From contig QNQO01000601.1 in the NCBI GenBank assembly GCA_003290165.1, forward strand, positions 496,001 to 560,000: a DNA stretch of 64,000 nt, in the 5' to 3' direction. The DNA is from Berberis thunbergii. Taxonomy: Eukaryota; Streptophyta; Magnoliopsida; Ranunculales; Berberidaceae. A model generated the notes under the pieces. It had not been told where the DNA came from. It saw only the letters and a program-made list of their open reading frames with translations, and made no database searches. A program made the position numbers and the translations under genes. Positions 44,277 to 55,302 of this stretch are shown piece by piece. Within the stretch, counting starts at the first letter, position 1. The number at the start of each line of letters is the position of its first letter.

Positions 44277-46926
44277 CAGCTCTTTTAGAGTAGTCCCTTA
44301 TGAAGCGACGATAATAGTTTGCAAGTCCAAGGAAAGAACGTAGTTGAGATACGTTCTTGGGAGAGTTCCAATCATGGATTGCCTTGACTTTCTCCATGTC
44401 CATCCGAATCTTGCCATTCCCAATAACATGACCCAAGAAATTGATCTGGGTCTGGCCGAATGAGCACTTTTCCTTCTTGACAAAGAGATGATTATCCCTA
44501 AGGATTTGGAACACTTCTCGCAAATGATGTAGGTGTTCTTCTATAGTCCCACTATAAACCACAATGTCGTCAAGATAGACAACTACAGACTTGTCCAGAA
44601 GGTGACGAAACAGGCCATTCATAAGGGTGCAAAATGTAGCTGGAGCATTGGTCAAGCCGAAGGGCATTACTAGGAACTCATAAGACCCATATCTAGTAGA
44701 ACAAGCAGTTTTGGGTTCATCACCAGCAGCAATGCGGACCTGATGGTAACCTGATCTCAAGTCGAGTTTTGTGAAGTATCTGGCGGATCCAAGTTGGTCG
44801 AATAAATCTGCAATGAGCGGCAGCGGGTATTTGTTCTTTATAGTGACTTTGTTCAAGGCTCTATAATCAACACAAAGGCGAAGACTGCCATCATGTTTCC
44901 GCTGAAAAAGAACAGGTGCTCCATAAGGTGCTTTAGAGGGCCGAATGAATCCCGACTCCAACAAGCCATCTAGTTGTGTTCTCAATTCAGTCAGCTCAGG
45001 AGGGCTCATGCGATATGGACTACGTGCAGGTGGCTTGGCTCCAGGGACTAACTCAATTTCGTGATCAATGAGCCTTCTGGGAGGTAGATTCTTTGGCAAT
45101 TCATTCGGCATCACTTCGCTGAAATCAGCAATAACTTGGGCAATTTCCTCAGGGATTTTGCTAGTATCATCTTCCATCTCTAGCTTCGCCACAGCTAAGT
45201 ATGTATCTTCCCCTTTGGCCAAGCCCCTCTTGACTTGGAGCGCCGTCAATATTCTATCATGAGTTGTTGGTCGAATTGAGGTTGGGACAATGCGTAGTCT
45301 GGGTCCGAAAAACCCCAAGGAGTCCATGAAAGGTAATGGTCCTGCTGCAGCTCCTCGGAAGAATTCTTGGCCAAGAATCACCTTAAAATCATCAAGTGGA
45401 ACGGCCAAGAAGTTTGATCTTCCTTCCCATGGACCAACCTGTAGTGGCACAGCTCTAGCCATACCATTGATAGAGATTGCCTCAGAGTTGACAGCTTTCA
45501 ACTTACCCACATCTCCTTCTAAGTTCAGACCCACACGTCTAGCTTCATCTGGGGCAATAAAATTGTCTGTCGCTCCGGAATCCAACAATGCTTGGGAAGG
45601 GAACCCATTGATAGTGATGTCGATGTATTGTAAAGCCTTCTTGTGTGGATGCTCATACATTTCTCCTTTGACGGCATTGAGCTTGCGTAGAGCTCCCATT
45701 TGGGAGGTCTCACTGTTGGTGGGGTTCGAGCTCGATGCGGTCTGGTTAGAAGGTTCTGCTTGAAGCAAGGACATTAATGAGTGTAGAGCTGGTTTGGATG
45801 GACATTTGCCTGTTGGGTGATCTCTACTATTGCAAAGAATGCATGGGGCAGGGGCAGATGGTCTCCACTGCCCAGAGTAGTTTTGCCCTCCTTTGTTGTT
45901 ATAATTCGAGTTGCTGGAGCTGGCATTCCAATTTTTGTTGGAACTCCAATTCTGGTTGGACGGCCGGGAATTATAGTTTCCTCGGTTCTGACTTGAGTTT
46001 CCCCAATTTTGGTGAGGTGAGCGAGCATTCGATCCTGAGCTTGAATTGGTACTGCCAGTTCTAGCTGTGGAGTGATTGAGCGAAGTGGATCCAGTCATGG
46101 GCATATAATCACCAAACCTTTCTGCTGCCGCAATTGCACTTGTAATATCTGTCACCTTCTGCCTTTGCAATTCTGCTTGTAGAAGCGGATGAGCTTGTTC
46201 CATGAAACAGAAAACTTTGTCCTTCTCAGACATGTCTCGAATATCTAGCAAGCAAGTTGAGAATTGTCGGACATAGTCTCGAATATTGCCTGTCTGTTTG
46301 ATGGTGTGGAGCTTCCTCCTTGCTAAGAAATCAGTGTTCTCAGGCAAGAATTGATTTCTGAGTTCCTTCTTGAGGTCTGCCCAAGTTCTAATAAGGATGC
46401 GGCCTTCTTCCATATCTGCATATTTGGTTCTCCACCATAGCTTTGCATCACCTGCTAAGTACATGGTCGCCATGGTAATCTTGGCTTCTTCAGATTCAGG
46501 GTTCACCGCGCGAAAATACTGCTCCAGATCAAACAAGAAGTTCTCTAACTCCTTCCCATCTCGTACCCCAGCATATGACTTTGGTTCGGGTACTTTCATC
46601 CTAGGGTGATCGGTCGTCCCTGTGGCCTTAGTGAGCAAGCCAACCCTTGCAAATAAGTCCTCCAACTGTAATTGGAAGTCACTCATCACCTGAGCTGTGG
46701 GGTGAGGCGACTCTTCCATTGCGACTGTTCTTCCCTCTAAGTTATCAACATGCTCAGCTAGCGAATCCACTCTGTCTGCCAGTGAAAAGAGTCCATCCAA
46801 CCGACTAATCTGTTCTCCCAAAGTGTTCAACTGGTCCATTCTGCTTTCCAGTCTATGCATTCGACTGGTCTGTCGTTCCTCCATAGCGCTAAGTCGCTCA
46901 TTTATTTCCTGCATCCTGGTTTGCAT
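44257..46926 (-). pseudogene. Chromovirus gag, protease and reverse transcriptase (first part of gag-pol)
   Basis: An 889-residue frame starts [19 protein letters not shown], with a coiled coil to about residue 80. The gag domain spans roughly 110-260, followed by an N/S-rich linker. The CCHC knuckle [14 protein letters not shown] is near 365 and the aspartic protease site [13 protein letters not shown] near 445. RT has [18 protein letters not shown] and the catalytic YLDDIVVYS near 785. It ends at [18 protein letters not shown], where two nearby one-base deletions (within about 40 bp of 44270) change the frame. Both gag and pol are in one frame, which is common in plant chromoviruses. Confidence 0.9.
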
Positions 46927-46939
46927 TCAACAAGCTCTA

Positions 46940-46951
46940 GCTCTGATACCA
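46940..46951 (-). other. Primer binding site of the chromovirus
   Basis: The revcomp TGGTATCAGAGC is complementary to the 3' end of initiator tRNA-Met and begins two bases after the 5' LTR on the minus strand. Confidence 0.9.
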
Positions 46952-46953
46952 AC

Positions 46954-47425
46954 TGTCACGGACTAGTAATCCGTGCGGCACTAGCTATCCAATCCACTAG
47001 TAAGCCTATGAGTAGTTACTTTGACGGGCACAAATATTAACTTGAGAATGCACAATATCAATCTGTAGACAATGTAACAATGCACAATAGTCAGTAAAAG
47101 CTCTCATTCACATTCAATAGGTTACAATGGGGAGGAACGTTCGGAAGGACGTTGCTCAAGACTAGTTCGATGCTATCGATCGAAGAAAATACAAGTTTGA
47201 AGTTGAAAAGCAATGCAAAGAAAATAATAAAAATGCTAGCGGTACAGTCTGGCCCGACTATGCAATGGAGGCAACACGTCCTCACAGTCAAGAGCTCAAA
47301 CCTTCCCCCTATAATATAGATGCTAAGCATTTGGGCACTTTTCAAAAGGGAACATTGAGTTTTGAGACCATTAGACATTTGAGTTTTGAGACCATTAGGA
47401 TGGCCTCTGACCTTGAGTCCTGACA
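46954..47425 (-). repeat. 5' LTR of the chromovirus
   Basis: 472 bp with TG...CA ends, the partner of 41805-42276. The minus-strand promoter should lie here. A TATA-like stretch, the revcomp of CCCCCTATAATATAG, is at about 47305-47320. Confidence 0.95.
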
Positions 47426-47430
47426 GCTGG

Positions 47431-48044
47431 TACAGTGGTACATATGCTGAAAACATAAATAAATCTAAAGAATTATTTTGTAATAGTGCATGAACCTTTC
47501 CACGCATTTTGTGACAGTAAATGGGGATGAATAAGAGGTGAGGATATTCGATCTGCGAATGTTCTGGAAGAAATAGTCTTTGCTGGCGTCCTTTCCTGTG
47601 AGCTTTCTAGGTGTCTGATAAAATGTATTTGGATCTCCATCAGGATAGATATAAACCTTGAAATTCTCTTCCATTTTGGCATAATTCAATTGAAAACCTT
47701 GGAAGAGTGGTAGATGTCTAATAATTCTTCAAGATTTGGTTTCTTTGTCGTCGTAGCGACCACCTTTATACATCAAAACCTGCGTAAAACACTGAGAAAT
47801 ATGGAAAAATGAAGTAGAAATCGAAGCGAAAAGAAACAGCGAGTGAAAGAGATAGGAGATAGTACTTGAAAAATAGGAGGAGAGGGAGAGAGATCGGAGA
47901 CGGAGGAGGTGTTCTTGAGAGGGATTTGAAGAAGATGTAAGTGATGGAAATTAGGGTTAGAGTTGCGAGAAAGAGGAGGGAGGGTTTGATGGAACCACAA
48001 GGAATGAGAGATGGGAGTGAAGAAGGATGTTTTCCCGTCATCAT
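47431..48044 (-). pseudogene. Captured 5' fragment of a GT47 (exostosin-like) glycosyltransferase gene
   Basis: GT47 enzymes are Golgi type II membrane proteins that build cell-wall polysaccharides. The minus-strand start at 48044 gives MMTGKHPSSLPSLI and a signal-anchor helix (SLLFLATLTLISITYIFF), then a proline/serine stalk to about 47870. After a probable intron, 47480-47760 encodes EELLDIYHSSK and LNYAKMEENFKVYIYPDGDP, NTFYQTPRKLTGK and FFQNIR, the conserved N-terminal part of the catalytic domain. The continuation (PHLLFIPIYCHKMRGK) is in another frame. Only the first quarter of a normal gene is present. It lies entirely within hAT element D. Confidence 0.75.
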
Positions 48045-48085
48045 TGAAGAAGAAGAAAAAAAAAAAAAAAAAAAAAAAAAAAAGG
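48045..48085. repeat. Poly(A) and GAA tract
   Basis: About 28 A following GAAGAAGAAG, immediately upstream of the GT47 start codon. Confidence 0.8.
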
Positions 48086-48609
48086 AGATGGAGGAGATTG
48101 ATTTGGCGGAGTGAAATGTGTTGTGTTGTCTTGTGTTTTGATTTGTGTACTAACTACTGACTGAGTAATGAGTGAAGTGTGTTATATGTTTGTCGGGCAT
48201 TGCAAAGATGCTGGAATGGTTTGGGGGTGTACAGACACAAGAAGAAATGCTCTTTGACACCACAAAGTATGACTAACTGTGAACTATTGATGTATTCCAG
48301 TAGATACTAAGCACTTATTTGTTCATTATTCTTGTCGTAATTATATGATTGAAGGAAAAAATGGAAAGACCATATGACTTGAATGTTGGCAATTCTAAAA
48401 TATTGATAATAAATATTGCAATCCTAAAATAAAAATATTAATAATAAATATTGAAAAATTAGCTCGGGATGGGCGGGATTGAAAATCTTCATCCCATCCC
48501 ATCCCATTCTAGATCGAGATGAAATTATTTAATCCCATTAAAATTCGATAAAATTGGGACGGGAACGAGATCGGGATCGCGGGATGGGATGCCCACCCCT
48601 AATGAAGAG

Positions 48610-50022
48610 GAAGGGGTAAGTGGGCCTCGGGTGTATTTGGTTAATTGGGTTTGGGCTTATTTGTTTTTTTTCTTTTGAACTAGGATGTTATGGTCTCATT
48701 TCGGACCGCTTGGTTCAAACCAGTCCGGTACCAACCAGGTCTGCCAGAAATATTCGTTATCCCAAACCATTCCGATCCCGTTTCATTAGACCGGGATCGG
48801 GACAAGCCCAATCCCAAACCGACCCAGACCATGCCCACCCCTACCAAAAATGTTTGGTTTGAAATGGTTTAAAATCATCTTCTTTTTTCCTTCTTACTTT
48901 CAAACTTGAAACTTATAGCTATGCTCTCTAATTCAGTTTGGATAATGATCTTAAGGCCCTACTATTTTACAAATTAGACCATATAGATGTTATACTTAGA
49001 TATTACTTATTTTTAAATCTCATGATTGATAAAGTCTGGTTTGTTAACCTTGATTAATTAACAATGTTAAAAGACAATTTCAACCTTTTACCAACTTGAA
49101 AATCTATCTTAAAATTCAAAAGGTGTTTTCTTGTTCATGGATACTGTAGACAGCTCTTATCTCATACGTGGCAAAGTTATGTCTTTGGCATAAATTAAGT
49201 TAAATGTAGGCCCCCGACTCTCCCCCTCTTCCCCCATCTTTCGTCTCTCAAACCCTCTCCCATTGGCGCATCATCTCCCTTCTTTCTCGAGTGAAGCATT
49301 ATTCATTCAACAAATAAGAAACACCACTCTCAAAACCTCAAAATCAACCAAACTCTCATCTTTTGTGCTCAACAACTCAAAATTAATTGCAAGATTGACT
49401 AATTCGGGCCTTCTATTTCTTTCTTTTTTTATCTTCTTCTCTTTTGAGTTTCTCTGTAAAATGTGGTTTCATAAAACAATATTTTTTTTTTCATTTTTGT
49501 GTGTTATAGACAAAATGTCTTAACTCCCTATCTCTGATCTCCACCCCCCCCCCCCCCCTCTCTTCTTCTCTTTTGAGTTTCCCTATTTCAGATTTGTTCA
49601 TATTGAGTGATGCCTCCACCATCGCCTGCTGCAACTTGGTGGATTAGAGAGAGAGGGGAAGGGTGGGTTGGCTGGGCTGGGAATTAAAAGAAAGATAGTG
49701 GGTAAACTGGGTTGGCTGGGACCTGGGCACACTCTTTAGTTCATGGTGGTTAGTTAATTTTTCCTTCTTTTGGTTATAGGGGAGTGAAATTCATACCCTC
49801 TCCTCATTCATTTGGTGTTCTTCAATATGTATTTGAATTGATGATTTTTTCAGAACCTTTCAAGAAGATTGGCGATGAAGTTGAAGGTAAGCGTTAATGG
49901 GGATGGTCAATTTGATTGTTTACATGATGGGATTTGGGTTTTTGGTGATTTGATTTGAAGTTCATTACACTGCAACGGTCCTCAATGGCACCCAACTTGC
50001 TAAGAGTCATGATAGAACATAT
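48610..50022. other. Host DNA between hAT D and the Pack-MULE
   Basis: The stretch 48720-48843 is CGGGA/GGGAT-rich and ends TGCCCACCCCTA (48832-48843), another terminus of the hAT D family whose partner end is not in the window. A plus-strand frame at 49263-49523 (86 residues, hydrophobic C-terminal half) is not recognised. A run of 15 C is at 49544-49558. No gene is supported. Confidence 0.45.
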
Positions 50023-50031
50023 CTTGATTAA

Positions 50032-50735
50032 GAGTAATTCTATTTGTCGAGGATTTGGGCGAGGGAAGTGTGTCGCACGCGAGCGCGCTGACGTGGTGAA
50101 AAAAAAAATCGAAATAGCGAGGGAACTCAAAAATTTGGGCGAAAGAAGAAGAGGGAATGGAAACCTCTTCATCTCCCTCTCCTCTCCCTCTGTCTGTTGC
50201 TCCCTCTCCTCTCCTCTCCTCTCGCTCCCTGTGTCTCTCGAAAGAAGAAGAGGGAATGGAAATTGAAATTTGGGGCAAAGAAGAGGGAGGGAACAAAGCA
50301 GAGAAGAAAAAGTGGGTTGAAGCAGAGAAGAGAACTCGACAGACCTCGCCACCCTCTCCCCATCATCGAGTCAACCAACCGAAGAAGGCGAAGAGAAGAA
50401 GCTTCGTCGTCCCTTCCCTCGCCGAAAAGCTCAGTCTCGAAGAAAATTCGATTTTGCTTTTGATTTTTGGCTCCATCTTCTCCCTCCCCATCGAAGAAGA
50501 AGCTTCATCCTCCCTCCCCATTGTCGACTCCACCGAGAGAAGCATCGTGAGAAGAAGCTTGGTTTTGGTTTTTGGCTCCATCGCATCCTCCCTCCCCATC
50601 GAAGAAGAAAACCGATTAGCAATTTCGAAGCTTCGTTTTGGTTTTTGGCTCCATCGCACGAAGAAACCAGAGAAGGTAAGTGCCTCTCTCATTCTTCTTG
50701 TGGGGTTCTAGATCTGACAAACTTTTTTTTTTTTT
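50032..50735 (+). promoter_or_regulatory. Left TIR of the Pack-MULE with first-exon-like sequence
   Basis: Contains the terminus, a GA/CT-rich stretch and an open frame that ends at a good splice donor (AAG|GTAAGTGCC at 50675/50676). The mirror-image design occurs at the right TIR. MULE TIRs can act as promoters, so this is likely the start of rightward transcripts across the captured fragments. The overlapping frames here on both strands are low-complexity and not protein genes as such. Confidence 0.5.
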
Positions 50736-51874
50736 TTTTTTTTTGTATGTGGGTTTTTAGATCTAGGGTTTCAGGGGTTTTCTTGTTTTGCTGAAATGTT
50801 TTTGTATGTAAGAAAAGAAGAAGAAATCACATAGAAAGGGCAAGAAAATCTATAGGATATGTACTAAACTTGATAAAATTTTACTTGTTCACAACTGAAA
50901 GAGTCAAGTTAATGTTGCCATAATCTCATTAGGCACCAGTGATTCAACAGCTGGTCCGTTCGAGAAACTAAAAATTGATCAATTGTAAGGTTTACTTGAG
51001 GAAATATGGCTTGAGGTTAACGAGTACTTGTTCTTTCCTTTGTTTTTTTATGTGGAATAGTGTAATGTGAAACACAGACAACAATATCTGAAGTTCAGAT
51101 TTTATTTATTTATTCTTATTTTTTGCCTAATGAAATTTGAATCGTTTTTATACCCATGCTTCACTAAACAAGTTTCATTGTTGTTTTGTTTCGAATTAAT
51201 CTGCTTGACATAGATAGGACACCCGCAAAAATTCACATTTCAGTAATTTATATTCCCACAGTCTACAGATAGATAGATAGTTTCTACTGGTTCTTAAATT
51301 CATGATAAATTTCTGTGAATGTTCTATCTATAGTGGGGATAAGAGGCAAGTACTAAACATCACAGGCAAGTACTAGTACACCGAGGGGGAAAATTTCTCT
51401 TCATTTATCATTCACACTATAGATCCTAAACTTCTATCTATAGGTCCGCAATAGAAGAAATGAAGAAAACACCTATAGATCCTAAACTTCTATCTATACA
51501 TCCAAAATTTCTTCTATAGATCCTGTGAAAATTTCTTCTATAGTGGGCAAAATTTCTATCTATAGTGAGGATGTTATATTGCTCCTGCTGCTTCTTCTGT
51601 TCAATTTCTCTTCATTTAGCTTCGTTGAGTTTGTCTAATTTACTTCATTTTCTGTCGGTGGGGAAGGTAATAGAGATTTCCTCATCTTTGCCCCTTTTAA
51701 CAGCTCAAGCTTGGTTATTTATTGTGAGTAGGGTCTTCTTGAACTCTGTTTATGTTGTTGCGTTTAGAGTTTGTAGTAAAACACCCGAAGCTTTGTAACC
51801 CTTTTTGGCTTGCAGTGTTGTTGTTTGTACTCTGAAACCTCTGAAGCTTGTTTGGGTTAGTGTTGCTATCAAAC
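50736..51874. other. Pack-MULE internal sequence without identified donor gene
   Basis: Poly(T) at about 50722-50744, then AT-rich sequence. Between 51418 and 51560 a CTATAGATCCTAAACTTCTATCTATA unit of about 25 bp occurs twice in full with more partial copies. It may include captured intron or upstream sequence of the ARF gene that follows. Confidence 0.4.
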
Positions 51875-52036
51875 ATGCTCACATTTACTGATTCAACCAA
51901 AGTATTTGTAAATGAGTCTGAGAAGTGTTTGGATTCTCAACTATGGCATGCTTGTGCTGGAGGGATGGTTCAAATGCCTACTGTGAACTCCATGGTCTAT
52001 TACTTCCCACAAGGCCAGGCTGTTTATACCTTAAGC
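51875..52036 (+). pseudogene. Captured N-terminal fragment of an auxin response factor (ARF10/16/17-like)
   Basis: ARFs are transcription factors that bind auxin-response elements through a B3 domain. From the ATG at 51875 the frame reads [11 protein letters not shown] and then [32 protein letters not shown]. This is the conserved start of the ARF N-terminal domain, with the start residues typical of the ARF10/16/17 clade. The frame stops at 52037-52039 before the B3 domain. The following plus-strand frame (to 52161, SMFGIERSEMLSNVLYRDEH) is not recognised and may be a further captured piece. Confidence 0.8.
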
Positions 52037-52432
52037 TAGCTAGCATGTTTGGCATAGAAAGATCAGAGATGTTGAGTAATGTGTTGTACCGGGACGAACA
52101 CACTGGAAATGAACCATTTAGGCAAAAACTTGGCATTAAACCTTATTCTGTTCAAATGTAACCGGATCTCCTTACATATCTGACTATGGATTTTGTGTCT
52201 AGGAAGGTACATTGATTTGATTTGACTGTTCAAAACCTCAATCTGAGCACAAATAGAAACCTTGCTTGCTTCACCTTCGCAGATTAGCATGCTAAGTTGT
52301 GATTAGAATTTTAGAACTATTTCAAGGATTGGTGTAATTAGATTAAAATAGTTATATTTGTATCGATTGTGATTTCGTGATGAATTGCTCCTGGTTCTTC
52401 ATTTGTTGATGATTTCTCTGTCAGCAATGCAG

Positions 52433-52507
52433 GTTAGCTTACATGGTGGTCAGGTTATTTCATGGAGGAGTGATCAAGGGGAAGAACTTCTATTCACAAG
52501 TAGTAAG
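52433..52507 (+). pseudogene. Captured exon of a glucose-6-phosphate 1-epimerase-like gene
   Basis: A 75-nt exon framed by ATGCAG|GTT and AAG|GTAAGTG encodes VSLHGGQVISWRSDQGEELLFTSSK. This is the N-terminal strand of the aldose-1-epimerase fold in plant glucose-6-phosphate 1-epimerases (LYGGHVTSW...GEELLF...SSK pattern). Intact splice sites on both sides show capture at the DNA level, with intron flanks. Only this exon is present. Confidence 0.65.
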
Positions 52508-52693
52508 GTAAGTGTTTTAAGATAATCGTCAAGTTCTGATTGTGTACCTAAGAACTGCCAAAGTTCTTTCGAGAATATGGATGGTCTACTACAATAGAAG
52601 TTTTTAAACTGAGCATATAAAACCTTGTTAACTAGTTGTTGGGAAGTTGCTAAAAACTTCCATTTGATTACCTATGTTCTCTGTGGATGACAG

Positions 52694-53058
52694 GATATTG
52701 AGAAGGAGAAGAGGGGACAAGACCTCCAAACCTCTTTTGCTCTTCCCAGATGCTTCTCTTCTGGTACTCTTTCTCACTCTCTCTTTAATGGCACTATTTC
52801 TTCTTCACTTGATTGTAGATATTAACTTTGTTATAGTTATGTTTATTTGGGGTGACTTAGCAAAAAATTTGTGGTTGCTTGAAAATTTCCTTGTTATTCA
52901 AATGTACTATGTATGCTGGAAATTTTTGTGTTTGTATCAAAATGTGATTGTTTTCATGGCATTGTGCAGTTTTAGATGGTTTGAAGTATGCCACATCACA
53001 TGAATGGGTGAAACATGAAGGTCCAGTGGCTACCATTGGCATTACTGACCATGCTCAG
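52694..53058 (+). pseudogene. Captured fragment of glycine cleavage H-protein gene (exon 1 end, intron, exon 2)
   Basis: H-protein carries the lipoyl arm of the mitochondrial glycine decarboxylase complex. The end of exon 1 (to 52763) reads PRCFSS, like the end of a mitochondrial transit peptide. After an intron (52764-52969, GT...GCAG) exon 2 (52970-53058) continues in phase with [30 protein letters not shown], the family signature, and ends at CAG|GTAATT. The lipoyl-lysine region is not included. The sequence upstream of PRCFSS (from 52694) does not clearly belong to the H-protein. Confidence 0.8.
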
Positions 53059-53378
53059 GTAATTTATCTTTCTATGCTTTGGGGTTTGCCTAGTTTCACT
53101 TGAGCTTCACCGGGCTTTCTTCATTTTACTTGTAGATCAATCTTTGGTGGTCTCTTCATGAAATTTCTGCTTTTTAAAGCATTGGGTCTTGCATTGTTTG
53201 AAGAAATTTTCAAACTTGGGTTTTGTGTCTTTGAAAAATGTTTTGTATGTTCAAGTGTTTGGTGATGTTTATGATCTGACCAAAAGCTTTTCATTTTGAA
53301 ATTTCAGCTCTTCACTCATTTGGGTTTTAATTTCGAACAAATATATTTAGATTTCTGCTTATTTTTCAAAGTAAATGC

Positions 53379-53756
53379 ATGGATGGGAGGGAAGGTATGG
53401 CGTTACAAGGGCTGGGAGGTTACTATATGCAGCAGAGAGGAGGGATACCTGGAAGTGGAACAGGATCAGGGTCAGGAGGGCCACCGACCGGGATGCATAG
53501 TCCGTCGGGTTTTCGACCGTTGTCGAGTCAGCAACATATACCAGTTCAATCAAATATGGGAGGGTCTACATTTCAGATAGAGTCATCTTCTGCAATTTCC
53601 CATCATGGGATGAATGTGAGTGTGCCAATAGGATTGCAATCAGGAGAGCCTGTGAAGAGAAAGAGGGGGAGACCAAGGAAATATGGTCCTGATGGCAATG
53701 TAGCTTTGGCACTGTCCCCATTGTCTTCTAGCCCTGTGAAGATACGCAGACTGTAA
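53379..53756 (+). pseudogene. Captured N-terminal fragment of an AT-hook (AHL) protein gene
   Basis: AHL proteins bind AT-rich DNA and multimerise through a PPC/DUF296 domain. The start MDGREGMALQGLGGYYMQ, a glycine-rich linker and FRPLSS lead to the type AT-hook GEPVKRKRGRPRKYGPDG (about residues 88-105) and ALALSPLSSSPV. The frame then leaves the family (KIRRL stop) before the second hook and the PPC domain. Confidence 0.85.
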
Positions 53757-53956
53757 GGAGCTATGTGGACTGCTGTGAAGTGCTATTGGAGATGATAGGG
53801 TTGTTTACTGTGGCGGTCAGAGTTCCTCCCAAACAAGCAGATGATCGCTTGTTTACTGTGGCTGCCATTGGGCTCACAGTTGCTATAGTAGTACTTCTGA
53901 TGAAGAAGTTTTTAAGATCTACTGGACATGATATTAGTTCCATGGGCAGTTTTTGA
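53757..53956 (+). pseudogene. Captured C-terminal fragment, probably an ER-anchored E2 (UBC32/33/34-like)
   Basis: The 64-residue frame reads PPKQADDRLFTVAAIGLTVA, IVVLLMKKFLRSTGH and a short tail with a stop at 53954-53956. It is one transmembrane helix preceded by ADDRLFT, as in the C-terminal anchor of UBE2J-type ubiquitin-conjugating enzymes. The catalytic domain is absent. Identification rests on the tail only. Confidence 0.5.
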
Positions 53957-55302
53957 TACACAGTTGCACTATTCTGAGGCAGTGTTTTCTAAATCATTGA
54001 TCAACAGAATGTGTGACAAACTATTGGTTATCATTGTATTTAATACATATCATGATTGGTCATGAGTTAGTGGTGATAGAAATTTATCTGATTTGTAATA
54101 GATGCATTTATCAACTCTTTTTGAACAGAATCCCAAAGTATCCCAAAGTGTGTGGTTCATGTTTATAAGCTTGTCAAGTTTCTTACACCATTTTGCTTAA
54201 AGATCGGAAATATTGTATTAGTGCATTTAATCAGTGCCTATGAATGTAAAGCTGTCTGACTGTCCTTGAATGCACTGTGAAGGGTGTGTTTGAAGCTAAA
54301 TTAACTGAGCATGAGCCAGTTTCACTAAAAGGTAGAAAATATTGCATTACCAAATTTATCTCTGCCAGACTTTTCTTGAATGCATTGTGAAAGGTGTTTG
54401 AAGCTCAAAAGTTCTGGTTTGCTGGATTAGGTTGAGTTCAAAGATAGAAGTGCAAAAAATAGAATATTGATGTGAACTTAGTGCAGGAGACATGTTCTGA
54501 AGCGAATGGTGGGTGAGATAAGTATCTGATCATATCAATTGTGTTGTTACTTTTGTTGCAGATGGCAAGTGATACGATCTGACAAGAGAATTCGAGCAGA
54601 ATTTCAAGCCTCAACAAGAGAATCACAGGAAAGAAAAATTGGTTTGATTAAAATGTAAAAGGTTACAATGGATTGAATACACTGGAATGTAATAGGCAGA
54701 ATTCGAGATTGCCAATCTCCTCAAAGAGCAATGTGCTCACTTGTACAAACTGTTTACAAAGAAGAATGAATACAATTTCTCTTCAAAGGATCAACAGTAC
54801 TACTAGCTTCATCCTTCCTGTGAACAAAGCAGACAATTAATTGCAGACAAAATGCAATGAGAAGAAATGCAGAGAACAAGACACGGAACAAGAGAGAAAC
54901 CCTATGTCACTCTAACATCATTAACAAACAGAACTACTAGTGCTCTGGGATGCATGGTATCCACCCTTGGCCTTTCAGCTTGGATCCATATGATGATTGC
55001 TCTGGGATGTTCTATTTAAGAACTCCATAACCAACTTTGAGAATGCTGATGAGTAATCCTTCAGTAATTCAGGCGACATGAGACATAAGAATGATGATGC
55101 TTAAGAGCTGAACTAGTGCGAATACTAATCCTGCTAATCTGTAGGGAATATCTGTATCCACCGTGCTTTGGTCTGTTGAAGACTGACAGACATCGAAACA
55201 GAACATTCAGACGTTAGCTTCCTTGTAACTGATAATTAAGGTCTTAGAACAAAAAATAAGAAAACTTAAAAAGTATAAATAGTAAAGAACCAAGGTGCTA
55301 AC
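53957..55302. other. Pack-MULE centre: non-coding, possible LTR-like insertion
   Basis: 53957-54560 is AT-rich, with two diverged copies of a segment around TGTCCTTGAATGCAxTGTGAA (near 54260 and 54370). 54600-54850 shares GCCAATCTCCTCA and nearby words with 63780-63920, and TTCTATTTAAG at about 55010 may be a minus-strand TATA box, so a solo LTR is possible. Its borders and TSD were not found. This region separates the plus-strand from the minus-strand gene fragments. Confidence 0.35.

Larger units (their letters stand above)
41805..47425 (-). mobile_element. Ty3/gypsy chromovirus, nearly intact and very young, TSD GCTGG
   Basis: 5621 bp, minus strand. LTRs of 472 bp (41805-42276 and 46954-47425) differ at one position that I can find. 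The 5-bp duplication GCTGG (41800-41804 and 47426-47430) is perfect. The order gag, protease, RT, RNase H, integrase, chromodomain defines a chromovirus. It is inserted in hAT element D. The polyprotein is split in two frames near 44270, so this copy is probably not autonomous. Confidence 0.95.
41573..48601. mobile_element. hAT element D carrying a GT47 gene fragment, TSD ATGAAGAG
   Basis: Ends TAGGGGTGGGCA and TGCCCACCCCTA, a perfect 12-bp inverted repeat. A perfect 8-bp duplication, ATGAAGAG, lies at 41565-41572 and 48602-48609. Subterminal GGGATGGGATGGGA and CCCATCCCATCCC repeats lie inside both ends. Apart from the chromovirus (41805-47425) it is about 1.4 kb, of which 47431-48044 is a captured piece of a glycosyltransferase gene. 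It encodes no transposase, so it fits the Pack-type (gene-carrying) class of hAT elements. Confidence 0.85.

Noticed and set aside
48720..48843. Second complete TAGGGGTGGGCA-type hAT element
   Set aside because: Only the right terminus (TGCCCACCCCTA) is present; no left partner or matching 8-bp flank was found.
50157..50711. 184-residue plus-strand frame at the left Pack-MULE terminus
   Set aside because: Low-complexity TIR sequence, open in several frames on both strands; kept only as first-exon-like TIR sequence.
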